From Verrucomicrobiia bacterium DG1235 (lineage in GTDB: Bacteria; Verrucomicrobiota; Verrucomicrobiia; Opitutales; Opitutaceae): 64,000 bases of DNA. The stretch covers positions 2,713,973 through 2,777,972 of the forward strand of contig DS990592.1 in the NCBI GenBank assembly GCA_000155695.1, written 5' to 3'. This document shows positions 38,519 to 47,895 of this stretch, piece after piece (the stretch's first letter is position 1; each line of letters starts with the position of its first letter). The translations under genes were made by a program, and so were the position numbers. The notes under the pieces were generated by a model. The model worked only from the letters and a program-made list of their open reading frames with translations. It was not told the origin of the DNA and did no database searches.

Positions 38519-40000
38519 ATGAATCTCATCGATCAGCTCTCCGAGAAACAAAAGCACATCCACTCCCTCGAATCCATCGCCGGACTCCTCGGCTGGGACG
38601 AGCAAACCTTGCTCCCCGAAGACAGCGCGGACCAACGCCAAGACCAAAACGCCACCATGGCCAAGGTCATCCACCAGGCCGAAACCGACCCCGAAATCGG
38701 CCGCATACTCGAACAACTCGAAACCCAAGCAGCCAAACACGAAACAGCCCCCATCCTTCGCGACGCTCGACGCGACTACGACCGATCCACCAAACTGCCC
38801 GCCAGCTGGGTCGAAAAACGCGCCCGCCTCTGCTCCGAAGCCTACCACGCCTGGGCAGCCGCCCGCAAAAACAACGACTTCCCCTCCTACATCCCCTACC
38901 TACAGCGACACCTCGACCTCGCCAAAGAAGGAGCCGAACTCCTCGGCTGGGGCGACCGCCCCTATGACCTCCAAATTGACCTCCACGATCCAGGCGTCGA
39001 CGCGGCCACTATCGACCAACTCTTCTCCTCCCTGAAATCTGATCTCGTCCCAATCGTTCAGACCATCGTCAACTCACCCACAAAAGCTCGCGCCGACATT
39101 TTCAAAGGCTTCCCCGTCGCCGAGCAAAAAGCATTCCTCGAAGACGTCACCGCGTCCCTAGGATTCAACTACAAGCGCGGCCGCATCGACATTTCCCTAC
39201 ACCCCTTCTGCAGCGGAAACGGAGCCGACACGCGCATGACCACCCGCTTCGACGTCGATAATCCCCTCGACTCCCTCTTCTCCTCCATTCACGAGACCGG
39301 CCACGGCATCTACGAGCAAGGCCTCCCCCTCGATTCCCTCCACAACGCACTCGGCAAAGCCGCCGGCATGGGAGCCCACGAATCCCAAAGCCGCCTCTGG
39401 GAAAACCAAGTCTCCCGCTCACGATCCTTCTGGAAATACTACGAACCAAAATTCCGCGCAGCCTTCCCAAAACAACTAGAGGACATATCCTCCGACGAGC
39501 TCTACCTCGCCATAAATTCCGTATCCCAAAATCCAATACGAGTAGATTCCGACGAGGTCACCTACAATCTCCACATCATCATCCGCTTCGAAATCGAGAA
39601 AAAGCTATTCTCCGGAGAACTAGCCATAAACGAACTCCCCGAGTACTGGAACGCCCAGTACAAGGAACTCCTCGGCATCGAGCCCAAGAACGACGCCGAA
39701 GGCGTGCTGCAAGACGTGCACTGGTCCGGCGGAGCATTCGGCTACTTCCCAAGCTACTGCCTCGGCAACATGCTCGCCGCCCAGCTCTGGTACGCCGCCA
39801 CCGAACAACTCCCCGAACTCGAAGAAGACTTCACCCGCGGCGACTTCTCACGCCTGCTCGGATGGCTTCGAGAAAAGGTCCACAAAAACGGAGCTCGCTA
39901 CCACCTGCTCGAGCTCAGTCAACACGCCACTGGCCAAACCCTTTCGCCTCAGCCGCTCATTCGCTACCTCAAAGAACGCTACCTCCCGCTCTACAGCTGA
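38519..40000 (+). CDS. M32-family metallocarboxypeptidase
   Basis: 493 residues, typical of the Taq/Pfu carboxypeptidase family, which removes C-terminal residues using zinc. The HExxH motif is 'IHETGHGIYEQG' near residue 260, with the third-ligand helix 'GAHESQSRLWENQV' after it. 'DEVTYNLHIIIRFEIEKKL' and 'VHWSGGAFGYFPSYCLGNM' are further family blocks. No signal peptide, so cytoplasmic. It ends 23 bases before the start of kinase B. Confidence 0.95.
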   Translation: MNLIDQLSEKQKHIHSLESIAGLLGWDEQTLLPEDSADQRQDQNATMAKVIHQAETDPEIGRILEQLETQAAKHETAPILRDARRDYDRSTKLPASWVEKRARLCSEAYHAWAAARKNNDFPSYIPYLQRHLDLAKEGAELLGWGDRPYDLQIDLHDPGVDAATIDQLFSSLKSDLVPIVQTIVNSPTKARADIFKGFPVAEQKAFLEDVTASLGFNYKRGRIDISLHPFCSGNGADTRMTTRFDVDNPLDSLFSSIHETGHGIYEQGLPLDSLHNALGKAAGMGAHESQSRLWENQVSRSRSFWKYYEPKFRAAFPKQLEDISSDELYLAINSVSQNPIRVDSDEVTYNLHIIIRFEIEKKLFSGELAINELPEYWNAQYKELLGIEPKNDAEGVLQDVHWSGGAFGYFPSYCLGNMLAAQLWYAATEQLPELEEDFTRGDFSRLLGWLREKVHKNGARYHLLELSQHATGQTLSPQPLIRYLKERYLPLYS

Positions 40001-40023
40001 TCTGCGAATCCCCCCGAACCATA

Positions 40024-43000
40024 ATGCGTCCAAGAAATTTGTATTCAACATTCAACTATATACAATTTCTTGTCGCCATACTACTCGCCTGCCACGCAAT
40101 ACCTACCCCGACGGAAGCCAAGAACTCCCTTCGTGGCATCCCCTACTATCGCGTCTTCACTTCCCAAGACTTCGATAGCGGCGCGTCTTCCGAATTCGTA
40201 ACCACCGCCGCCGACGGCACCGTCTTCTACGGAGACCGCAATTGGATATTCCTGTACGACGGGGCCGTGTGGCACAAAATCTACCAAAACAGCGGGACGA
40301 CCGAAAAGATAACCGCACTGTTGTGGGACGAAGACGGACGTATCTACGCCGGCGGCTTCAACGCCTTCGGCGAGCTAATCGTCGATTCGGAAAACAAAGC
40401 GAGTTTTCGCCACCTAGTACCAAGGGATCAAATCAACAACGGCGAACACTTCCAAAAAATATTCAACTCCAGCGATTCCATCTACCTCACCGGCAGACGC
40501 AGCTTCGCCTGCTACAACAAAGCCGACGGCACCATAGACACCCATGTTTTCTCCACATGGCTAACCGCCTCCTTTTTGCTCGACGGAAAGTTCCATCTTC
40601 TCACCGATGAAAACGAAATCTACCATTACGAAAACGGCGAACTCATCCGTCCCGAAGAAATCGTCGCTGGAAACAACAGCAACGAAGTCACCATAGCGGA
40701 CATCGTCATTGGCGACCAAGGCGAAGTCATCATGGCGTCCGAACGCCGAGGACTCTTTCGATTCGACGGAAGATCATTTCAAAAAGCGTATCCAAAATAC
40801 GAGCACGACAGCAAAAATCTCGTTCGCGACATAGAGCTCACCAAAGACAATCGACTACTCGTAGCCTCACTCGGAGGCGGTATCACCGTGCTCGATCCAG
40901 AAGGAAACGCCCTCGAGCAGCTCGGGTCGGATATTGACCACCGCTTCAAAAGCGCCCGCAGCGTGACCGTCGACAAATCCGGCACCGTTTGGGCCATGTT
41001 CAATTCCACCCTGGCAAAAATACTCCTGGACTCACCTCTGACCGCCATCGACGAACACATACGGCCCAGCTTCTTCTACGCTTCCCAGCACCTTCATGGC
41101 GACGAATTGTACATAAGAAGCTTCTACATCCTCTATCGCGCCGTGTTCGACGAAAGCGGCCGCATCAAAAGCTTCGAAAACGCGCTCCCAGACGCTGACC
41201 TAGAAGTCTGGTCGGTCGCCGAATCAAACGAAGGCCTCTACATAAATACCGCAAACCAAGGCATCTTCCGACTCGCAAACAACAAGCTAGAATACCTCGT
41301 CGGATCCAAAGCCTACGATTGCCTCGTCCAATCAAAATCAAATCCAGCATACATCATAGGAGCAAACAGTGACACCATCGCCCTCTACAAAAAGAATGGC
41401 CAAGGCCTCGAGCTCGTCGATGCCATCAACAACAACGGCGGCGTTATCTATCGAGCCGAAGAAGACGGCCAAGGAGATTTCTGGCTCGAATACGGACTCG
41501 GCGCCGCCGGCCGAATCTCCATTCAAAACGACAAGATAACACACGACTACTATTCCTCATCGCACGGCCTATCGAAAAATGAATGGATGAGTATATGGAT
41601 ACACGAAGGCAAAGCGCTCTTTACCGGCATCAGCCAGATCCTAACGCTCGACGAAGGATCCCAAAAGTTCGTAGCTCACGAAATCCTTAAAAGCGACGGC
41701 ATAGAAGAAAGCCTCCGCATCGAGCGCGCCTTTACCGATCCCTCAGGAAACCTGTGGATCTCGGCCAACGACAAGAACATCATATACTGGAAGACAAGCG
41801 AAGGCGTCTACCAACGCGACGAAACCTCGCTTAGCGAAATGGGCGAACCCTACTTCGAATTCATCAAATTCCTCGAAAACGGCGAAGCCCTGATAATGAC
41901 CGCCTTCGAATTCTTCCATTTCCAACAAACAGACAATCCACTCGCCCAGCATGCAAGCATCCCCCCCACTCGAATCATAAGCATCGCCGATTCAAACGAG
42001 AACACCCTCCACTACACCTACCTCGCCAACTCGAGCCAACCCGAAGAGATCCGCTTCGACTATAGCGACAACAGCCTCGCCTTCACCGTTTCCAACGCCT
42101 TCACCTACAGCACGCTTCTTCCCCAGTTCCAGCACTTTCTAGAAGGCTTCTCAAACGACGAACCAGAAGCCGGCAACGCGCCATGGACCTCCAGCAGCAG
42201 TACCACCTTCACCAATCTACACCCGGGCTTCTACACCTACAAAGCCAGAGCCAGACTCGGCAACGGATACCTCACCCCGTGGACCGAATACTCATTCTCC
42301 ATCGCCCCTCCTATCTACCAGACCTCCTACGCCTACCTAGGGTATGCAGTCGTATCCGCATTCCTAATACTCGTAACTATCAAGGTCAACTCCAGTCGCC
42401 TCCGTAAACAGAACCTGAAACTCGAATCCATGGTCGCCGCCCGCACCAAAGAAATCGAAAGCAAAAACGACACCCTCGAAACGCAAGCGAACGAACTCGA
42501 ATCAAAGAACCGAGAGCTCGCCACCCAGTCCCACGAAATCAAACGCAACGCTCTCGAGCTCTCCGCCGCCCTCGTCCAACTCCAGGAAACTCAAGACCAG
42601 CTCCTGACCACCGCCCGAATCGCCGGCAGAGCCGAAGTCGCCACCAACGTCCTCCACAATGTCGGCAACGTGCTGAACAGCGTAAACGTAGGAATTAGCA
42701 GCCTCGATAAACAAGTCGGCAGATCACGCGTCGCAAACCTCAAGAAAATCTCGAACCTCATCTACCAAAACCGCCAATCCCTCGGCCACTACTTCTCCGA
42801 AGACGAACGCGGCAAACGAATCCCAGAGTACCTGGAGCAACTCTCCGACGCCCTCGTCGAAGAGCTCGATACCTACAAAACAGAAATCACCCAAATCGAA
42901 GGCAATGTAGATCACATCAAACGCATCATCTCCACCCAGCAAACTCATGCCAAAAAGATCGGAATCATCCAGAACATCAAAATAGCCGATCTCCTCGATT

Positions 43001-43440
43001 CCGCCCTAGCCCTCACGCTCGGCGAATCCTACGAAGCCGAATACAAAACAGACAGGCGATACGCAACCGATCTCCAGATCCGCAGCGACAAGCACATGCT
43101 GCTCGACGTCCTCATAAACCTCATCAAAAACGCCAAGGAATCCATCACCGAGCGACAGTCCCCAGACAAGAAGCTCACTATCGCCTGCAAACGCGTCGAC
43201 CCCGACAGCATCGAAATCTCAATTGCAGACAACGGAATCGGAATCGAAGCCCAGCATCAGGATATCCTCTTCACTCACGGATATACGACCAAGAAAGACG
43301 GTCACGGCTTCGGTCTCCACAGTTGCGCAAACGCCATCAAAACACTCGGCGGCAGCCTGAGCCTCACAAGCCCCGGACCCCGCAAAGGCGCCACCGCCAC
43401 CATCACGCTCCCGCGGCAGTTTCCAAACACAAGCCAATAG
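40024..43440 (+). CDS. Propeller-type sensor histidine kinase (paralogue B)
   Basis: 1138 residues from the ATG at 40024, where a signal sequence follows ('FLVAILLACHAIPTPTEA'); an earlier in-frame start at 39862 would overlap the peptidase gene and hide the signal. Propeller-type repeats, a C-terminal sensor domain, one membrane helix (about 769-790) and a long coiled coil precede the kinase core. The acceptor is His878 in 'EVATNVLHNVGNVLNSVNV', with the ATP lid in 'DNGIGIE' near 1069 and 'GHGFGLH'. Domain order and H box match paralogue A at 34278-37646. No partner regulator nearby. Confidence 0.9.
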   Translation: MRPRNLYSTFNYIQFLVAILLACHAIPTPTEAKNSLRGIPYYRVFTSQDFDSGASSEFVTTAADGTVFYGDRNWIFLYDGAVWHKIYQNSGTTEKITALLWDEDGRIYAGGFNAFGELIVDSENKASFRHLVPRDQINNGEHFQKIFNSSDSIYLTGRRSFACYNKADGTIDTHVFSTWLTASFLLDGKFHLLTDENEIYHYENGELIRPEEIVAGNNSNEVTIADIVIGDQGEVIMASERRGLFRFDGRSFQKAYPKYEHDSKNLVRDIELTKDNRLLVASLGGGITVLDPEGNALEQLGSDIDHRFKSARSVTVDKSGTVWAMFNSTLAKILLDSPLTAIDEHIRPSFFYASQHLHGDELYIRSFYILYRAVFDESGRIKSFENALPDADLEVWSVAESNEGLYINTANQGIFRLANNKLEYLVGSKAYDCLVQSKSNPAYIIGANSDTIALYKKNGQGLELVDAINNNGGVIYRAEEDGQGDFWLEYGLGAAGRISIQNDKITHDYYSSSHGLSKNEWMSIWIHEGKALFTGISQILTLDEGSQKFVAHEILKSDGIEESLRIERAFTDPSGNLWISANDKNIIYWKTSEGVYQRDETSLSEMGEPYFEFIKFLENGEALIMTAFEFFHFQQTDNPLAQHASIPPTRIISIADSNENTLHYTYLANSSQPEEIRFDYSDNSLAFTVSNAFTYSTLLPQFQHFLEGFSNDEPEAGNAPWTSSSSTTFTNLHPGFYTYKARARLGNGYLTPWTEYSFSIAPPIYQTSYAYLGYAVVSAFLILVTIKVNSSRLRKQNLKLESMVAARTKEIESKNDTLETQANELESKNRELATQSHEIKRNALELSAALVQLQETQDQLLTTARIAGRAEVATNVLHNVGNVLNSVNVGISSLDKQVGRSRVANLKKISNLIYQNRQSLGHYFSEDERGKRIPEYLEQLSDALVEELDTYKTEITQIEGNVDHIKRIISTQQTHAKKIGIIQNIKIADLLDSALALTLGESYEAEYKTDRRYATDLQIRSDKHMLLDVLINLIKNAKESITERQSPDKKLTIACKRVDPDSIEISIADNGIGIEAQHQDILFTHGYTTKKDGHGFGLHSCANAIKTLGGSLSLTSPGPRKGATATITLPRQFPNTSQ

Positions 43441-43484
43441 AGCGCTTCAATTCCCAGCGGCTTCTGCCGATACCAGACAGGTCC

Positions 43485-43964
43485 ATGTCCACCTGTTCAC
43501 CAACAAACGAAACCACTTCCCCAAGCCGACCAAGCCTCTTTCCCCTCCTTCGGCCCTGGCTACCCGTCGGGTTCGCATGCGCGATGATTACCGCCTACTC
43601 CACCAAGACAGGCTACATTGCCCCGCCGCTAGACTTCACCCTAAGAGACAAAGTCGATCATTTCGCCGTCTACGGACTGCTCGCCATTCTCGCCTACCAA
43701 GCCCTGCCCGCTCGTCTAGTCGGTCCCAGACGCTGGCTCACCGCCTTCCTGCTCATCAGCAGCTTCGGACTCTGCGACGAAGTCATCCAGCACTACAACC
43801 CCTACCGCACCGGCGACCCCCTCGACTGGTTCGCCGACAGCCTCGGCGCCCTCCTCGCCGTAGTTCTCTACTCATCCCTTCCCTGGCTCCGCGCCATCGC
43901 AAACTGGCGCCCCTTCGAGCGAAAGAACAGGTCAACCCAACTCTGCCTTGAAACCTTAGGCTAA
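43485..43964 (+). CDS. VanZ-like membrane protein
   Basis: 159 residues from the ATG at 43485. 'DKVDHFAVYGLLAILAYQAL' and 'CDEVIQHYNPYRTGDPLDWF' followed by 'ADSLGALLAVVLY' fit the VanZ-like family with three to four membrane helices. VanZ confers low-level teicoplanin resistance in enterococci, but most family members have no known function. It lies 44 bases after kinase B and 4 bases before the terminal repeat of the CRISPR array. Confidence 0.85.
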   Translation: MSTCSPTNETTSPSRPSLFPLLRPWLPVGFACAMITAYSTKTGYIAPPLDFTLRDKVDHFAVYGLLAILAYQALPARLVGPRRWLTAFLLISSFGLCDEVIQHYNPYRTGDPLDWFADSLGALLAVVLYSSLPWLRAIANWRPFERKNRSTQLCLETLG

Positions 43965-43968
43965 ACCC

Positions 43969-46286
43969 GTCTCGATCCCTGCCCCGTGAAGGGGCGACCT
44001 CAACGCCAAGCGAGAAAGCAGCAACTTAGCGATGTTTCAATCCGCGCCCCCGCGAAGGGGCGACATGGGCGGCGAGGGGAGATAAGTTTGAAGGTTGTTT
44101 CAATCCGCGCCCCCGCGAAGGGGCGACAACAATCAAAGGAGATAGATATTATGTGTAATGTTTCAATCCGCGCCCCCGTGAAGGGGCGACGCTGGCCTAC
44201 GGATGTGTATGATGGCCGGGTGGTTTCAATCCGCGCCCCCGTGAAGGGGCGGCGGGCGTCTTCGAAGATCTGCAGGCCGACCTTGAGTTTCAATCCGCGC
44301 CCCCGTGAAGGGGCGACGCGCAGCATCTCGCGCACTCTGCCTCTACCATGGTTTCAATCCGCGCCCCCGCGAAGGGGCGACATTTGAGCAGATGAGACGG
44401 AAGAGCGCCGCGTGTTTCAATCCGCGCCCCCGCGAAGGGGCGACGTCTTTTCGCCCGCTCCTCCGTGGTCCAGGCGGTTTCAATCCGCGCCCCCGCGAAG
44501 GGGCGACTTGCTAAACGCGTGAGACGTAGCGGAAAGCACAGTTTCAATCCGCGCCCCCGCGAAGGGGCGACAGTCAAAAGTGGATATGGGTGATGCAATC
44601 GGAGTTTCAATCCGCGCCCCCGCGAAGGGGCGACAGACAAGAATTATTCATGGGTTCCATACCAAGGGTTTCAATCCGCGCCCCCGCGAAGGGGCGACCA
44701 CACAAAATGGCTAACACATTTAGCAAAGAAGTTTCAATCCGCGCCCCCGCGAAGGGGCGACCTCGACTCCAACCAATCCTGAGTTGATGTACCAGTTTCA
44801 ATCCGCGCCCCCGCGAAGGGGCGACCAGCGTTTATATGGGGGCTAATGGAGCATCGGGTTTCAATCCGCGCCCCCGCGAAGGGGCGACCCAAGGAGCCAC
44901 TCCGCACTCAGTGCGCGGAAGTGTTTCAATCCGCGCCCCCGCGAAGGGGCGACTCGACGAGATGCGAGATTTGGAGGAAAGGGTAGTTTCAATCCGCGCC
45001 CCCGCGAAGGGGCGACCACACAAAATGGCTAACACATTTAGCAAAGAAGTTTCAATCCGCGCCCCCGCGAAGGGGCGACCTCGACTCCAACCAATCCTGA
45101 GTTGATGTACCAGTTTCAATCCGCGCCCCCGCGAAGGGGCGACCAGCGTTTATATGGGGGCTAATGGAGCATCGGGTTTCAATCCGCGCCCCCGCGAAGG
45201 GGCGACCCAAGGAGCCACTCCGCACTCAGTGCGCGGAAGTGTTTCAATCCGCGCCCCCGCGAAGGGGCGACCTATGACCCAACCAATCAACGAAACCAAA
45301 CAGTTTCAATCCGCGCCCCCGCGAAGGGGCGACACGGTCTGCCAACGTGCTAGCACTGGCGGATGTGTTTCAATCCGCGCCCCCGCGAAGGGGCGACGAG
45401 CCTCTTATGCAGCAAATTCACACCGCTAAGTTTCAATCCGCGCCCCCGCGAAGGGGCGACAGTCGTGCCAGCCCGAGAGAACATGTCGCTCGGTTTCAAT
45501 CCGCGCCCCCGCGAAGGGGCGACCGTTTGTTTAGGTCGCTCTCTACGAGCCGCTTGTTTCAATCCGCGCCCCCGCGAAGGGGCGACGCTGGCGTTGAGAT
45601 GATTGGCGGGCTTGAGGGGTTTCAATCCGCGCCCCCGCGAAGGGGCGACAGCGTAAACTATTCACCATGACCCTACTCATCGTTTCAATCCGCGCCCCCG
45701 CGAAGGGGCGACACTGCGGGGGAGTATGGGGGGAAGTGAGATGAGTTTCAATCCGCGCCCCCGCGAAGGGGCGACTCTATTCCAAGTCTCCTCCGTTTAT
45801 TGCGAACTGTTTCAATCCGCGCCCCCGCGAAGGGGCGACACGATCGGCACCGTCAAGTACCCGCTATCCGCAGTTTCAATCCGCGCCCCCGCGAAGGGGC
45901 GACAGCTAATAGCGTTTGCTAAGCTTCAACAGAGAGTTTCAATCCGCGCCCCCGCGAAGGGGCGACAGAGACGCCGGCGAAGTGGGATCGACCGCCGCGT
46001 TTCAATCCGCGCCCCCGCGAAGGGGCGACATCCTAAACTCTAATCACAAGGACGCTATCGCCGTTTCAATCCGCGCCCCCGCGAAGGGGCGACCCGCCCA
46101 TGTGTTGGTAGCATTGTTTTCTACGGCGTTTCAATCCGCGCCCCCGCGAAGGGGCGACATGATACGATTTTCGAAGAACAAGTCTGATCAGAGTTTCAAT
46201 CCGCGCCCCCGCGAAGGGGCGACAGGACATCGAGGCGAGCGTTTGCGGATTGGCGGTTTCAATCCGCGCCCCCGCGAAGGGGCGAC
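43969..46286 (-). CRISPR. Type I-C CRISPR array, 36 repeats plus one degenerate terminal repeat
   Basis: Repeat of 31 nt, on the plus strand beginning GTTTCAATCC and ending GAAGGGGCGAC. The minus strand, in crRNA orientation, ends GGATTGAAAC as in other I-C repeats. Repeat starts: 44034, 44097, 44160, 44223, 44287, 44351, 44414, 44477, 44541, 44604, 44668, 44731, 44795, 44858, 44923, 44986, 45049, 45113, 45176, 45241, 45303, 45367, 45430, 45493, 45556, 45619, 45682, 45745, 45809, 45873, 45936, 45999, 46063, 46128, 46193, 46256. A degenerate repeat at 43969-43998 closes the trailer end. Spacers are 31-35 nt, mostly 32-33. The repeats starting at 44160, 44223 and 44287 and the terminal one carry GTGAAG instead of GCGAAG; the repeat at 44223 ends GGC. 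The leader side faces cas2. Confidence 0.98.
44699..45271. repeat. Duplicated four-spacer block within the CRISPR array
   Basis: Spacers at 44699-44730, 44762-44794, 44826-44857 and 44889-44922 recur exactly at 45017-45048, 45080-45112, 45144-45175 and 45207-45240, a constant offset of 318 bases. One unique spacer (44954-44985) separates the two blocks. The pattern A-B-C-D-E-A-B-C-D indicates recombination between repeats rather than repeated acquisition. Confidence 0.95.
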
Positions 46287-46416
46287 GGCGGACAGCATAA
46301 ACGACTATCCGCCAAGAACTACACCGTTTAAAATCGCGAATCCGACGGCAACACTAATCAACTTCACAGAGTTTCAAATAATATAACTGTCAAAGAGCCT
46401 ACCTATAAGGGAGTTA
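46287..46416 (-). promoter_or_regulatory. CRISPR leader
   Basis: About 130 bases between the cas-operon terminator and the first repeat. AT-rich on the minus strand, with TATATTATTTGAAAC in its middle. Next to the first repeat lies the inverted repeat GGCGGA/TCCGCC (46287-46292 and 46308-46313). Expected to hold the array promoter and the integration signals; no single promoter was assigned. Confidence 0.7.
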
Positions 46417-46465
46417 ATAAAAACGCGAACCTCAGGAACCGACATTGCGCGCTTCAGGTTCGCGT
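46417..46465 (-). terminator. Terminator of the cas operon
   Basis: On the minus strand ACGCGAACCT and AGGTTCGCGT form a 10-bp stem with an unusually long loop of 23 bases, followed by TTTTATT. It lies immediately after the cas2 stop (46468) and separates cas transcription from the array leader. Confidence 0.8.
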
Positions 46466-46467
46466 GC

Positions 46468-46758
46468 CTACACCAGCAAGGTGCCTTCGATGTCAAACGG
46501 CTGCTTCGTCCCAAGATGCACGACACGCCGCTGCCAATTAGAACCCAAATTATAGATTCGAATGGAGTCCTCTGACTCTTTCATGATCCGAGTCAAACGC
46601 CCTCTCAACTCAACCAGTTGAGCAGGATCGACTTTACATTCAAAGACCGAATTTTGCACCCGCTGTCCATAGTCGAGACAGGCTTTCGCCACATGCCGCA
46701 GCCTTTTCTTCCCCGCAGCGGTCATAGTAGAAACATCGTAAGCGATCAAAACATACAT
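46468..46758 (-). CDS. cas2: CRISPR-associated endonuclease Cas2
   Basis: 96 residues, family length. Ferredoxin-like fold with the conserved Asp in 'MYVLIAYDVS' (residue 8) and 'DYGQRVQNSVFECKVDPAQL'. Dimer that bridges two Cas1 dimers in the spacer integration complex. Starts 74 bases after cas1, the longest gap inside the operon. Confidence 0.95.
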   Translation of the reverse strand: MYVLIAYDVSTMTAAGKKRLRHVAKACLDYGQRVQNSVFECKVDPAQLVELRGRLTRIMKESEDSIRIYNLGSNWQRRVVHLGTKQPFDIEGTLLV

Positions 46759-46832
46759 TCTTCAATTGGTTTCCATTCGATACTCTTTGAAATTCGAAAT
46801 CTCGGATTCGAGTTTCTCCCTCTACAAAAACG

Positions 46833-47873
46833 CTAGCGACACAAAAAGGCCGGATACGCATCCAGGTCGCCACGGATATGCCGCGCGAGCAAACGTGCCT
46901 GCAGATGCGGCAACAAGCCAATCGTGCACTTGTCTCCAGTAAATGGATGCAACACCTCCTCCTTCTTCCGCTCCTGCCAAGTGACCAAAAGCTTCTTTCG
47001 GGAATCCTCTTTCAACAAAACAGCCCCAGAGGGTTCGAAAACGAAATCGGATTCAGTCACTTGCCGACGATTCAACAAGTTAAGAACCACTCGATCCGCG
47101 AAATAGGACCTAAACTCCTCCATCAAATCGAGGGCCAAAGAAGGACGTCCCGGACGGTCTCGATGCAAGAAACCACACTGAGGATCCAAGCCGCAGCTCT
47201 CCAAGGCAGAGCGACAATCATGCATCAACAAGCTATAGCAAAACGACAAAAGCGCATTAACAGGATCCAACGGCGGACGCCGGTTACGCCCTTTCAATTT
47301 TAACCGCTCCCCGGGCACCAAGATCATATCCGAAAACACTCCAAAGTACTCCGCCGCCGCATCGCCTTCCACTCCCCTTAGCGACTCCATATTCGAAACA
47401 TCCATCGAATAGCGTAAGCTCGTCTTAATCTCATCCGCCGCCGCCTTCAAGCGCGCCGCACACTCCAAGTCTTTTTCGCCGTGATCCCTACGCGACCGCA
47501 GCAGAACCGCCCGACTGTTCGCCAACTTCGCAGACACCATATTCGATGCAATTGACAAACAATCCATCGCGTCATCAGCTTTTCGATACTGCTCTCGTCG
47601 CAAGTGTATATTGCCGGATGCGAATCCCCGTGTCGCCGCCAAGAACCGCCCATTCGGATTATGAAACGAGAGGGACACTTGAGCGTCCGAGCAAGCCGCC
47701 ATCACCGCAGCAGACGCCACCGTATTCCACCCAAAGCACACGATACCTTCCAAATTGTGCAGTGGTACCCGAAGTTTAGATACACCCTCGTGCCTTATGT
47801 CGATAGCCGCTCCGTCTTTATGCAAGTAAGCGCCCTCGAGGGTAACAAACAAGGTATTGAGGTGTGTCTTCAT
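46833..47873 (-). CDS. cas1: CRISPR-associated integrase Cas1 (type I-C)
   Basis: 346 residues. Metal-dependent integrase that inserts prespacers at the leader-repeat junction. The catalytic Glu is in 'GVEGDAAAEYFGVFSDM' and the His and C-terminal acidic residues are in 'GFLHRDRPGRPSLALDLMEE'. 'NTLFVTLEGAYLHKDG' is the typical I-C N-terminus. ATG 22 bases after the cas4 stop. Confidence 0.96.
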   Translation of the reverse strand: MKTHLNTLFVTLEGAYLHKDGAAIDIRHEGVSKLRVPLHNLEGIVCFGWNTVASAAVMAACSDAQVSLSFHNPNGRFLAATRGFASGNIHLRREQYRKADDAMDCLSIASNMVSAKLANSRAVLLRSRRDHGEKDLECAARLKAAADEIKTSLRYSMDVSNMESLRGVEGDAAAEYFGVFSDMILVPGERLKLKGRNRRPPLDPVNALLSFCYSLLMHDCRSALESCGLDPQCGFLHRDRPGRPSLALDLMEEFRSYFADRVVLNLLNRRQVTESDFVFEPSGAVLLKEDSRKKLLVTWQERKKEEVLHPFTGDKCTIGLLPHLQARLLARHIRGDLDAYPAFLCR

Positions 47874-47895
47874 AGAGCTTCGTAAATTTCCAAAT

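Noticed and set aside
39165-39536. Minus-strand frame inside the M32 peptidase gene
   Set aside because: Arg/Gly-rich shadow frame of a certain gene.
39862-40023. Upstream extension of propeller kinase B
   Set aside because: It overlaps the peptidase gene and would hide the signal peptide; the ATG at 40024 is better.
43980-46286. The possibility that the array is transcribed on the plus strand
   Set aside because: The degenerate repeat is at the left end, the leader and cas2 are at the right, and the minus-strand repeat ends GGATTGAAAC as in other I-C arrays.
43986-46386. Open frames across the CRISPR array with repeating Arg/Pro/Gly motifs
   Set aside because: They are translations of the repeats and spacers.
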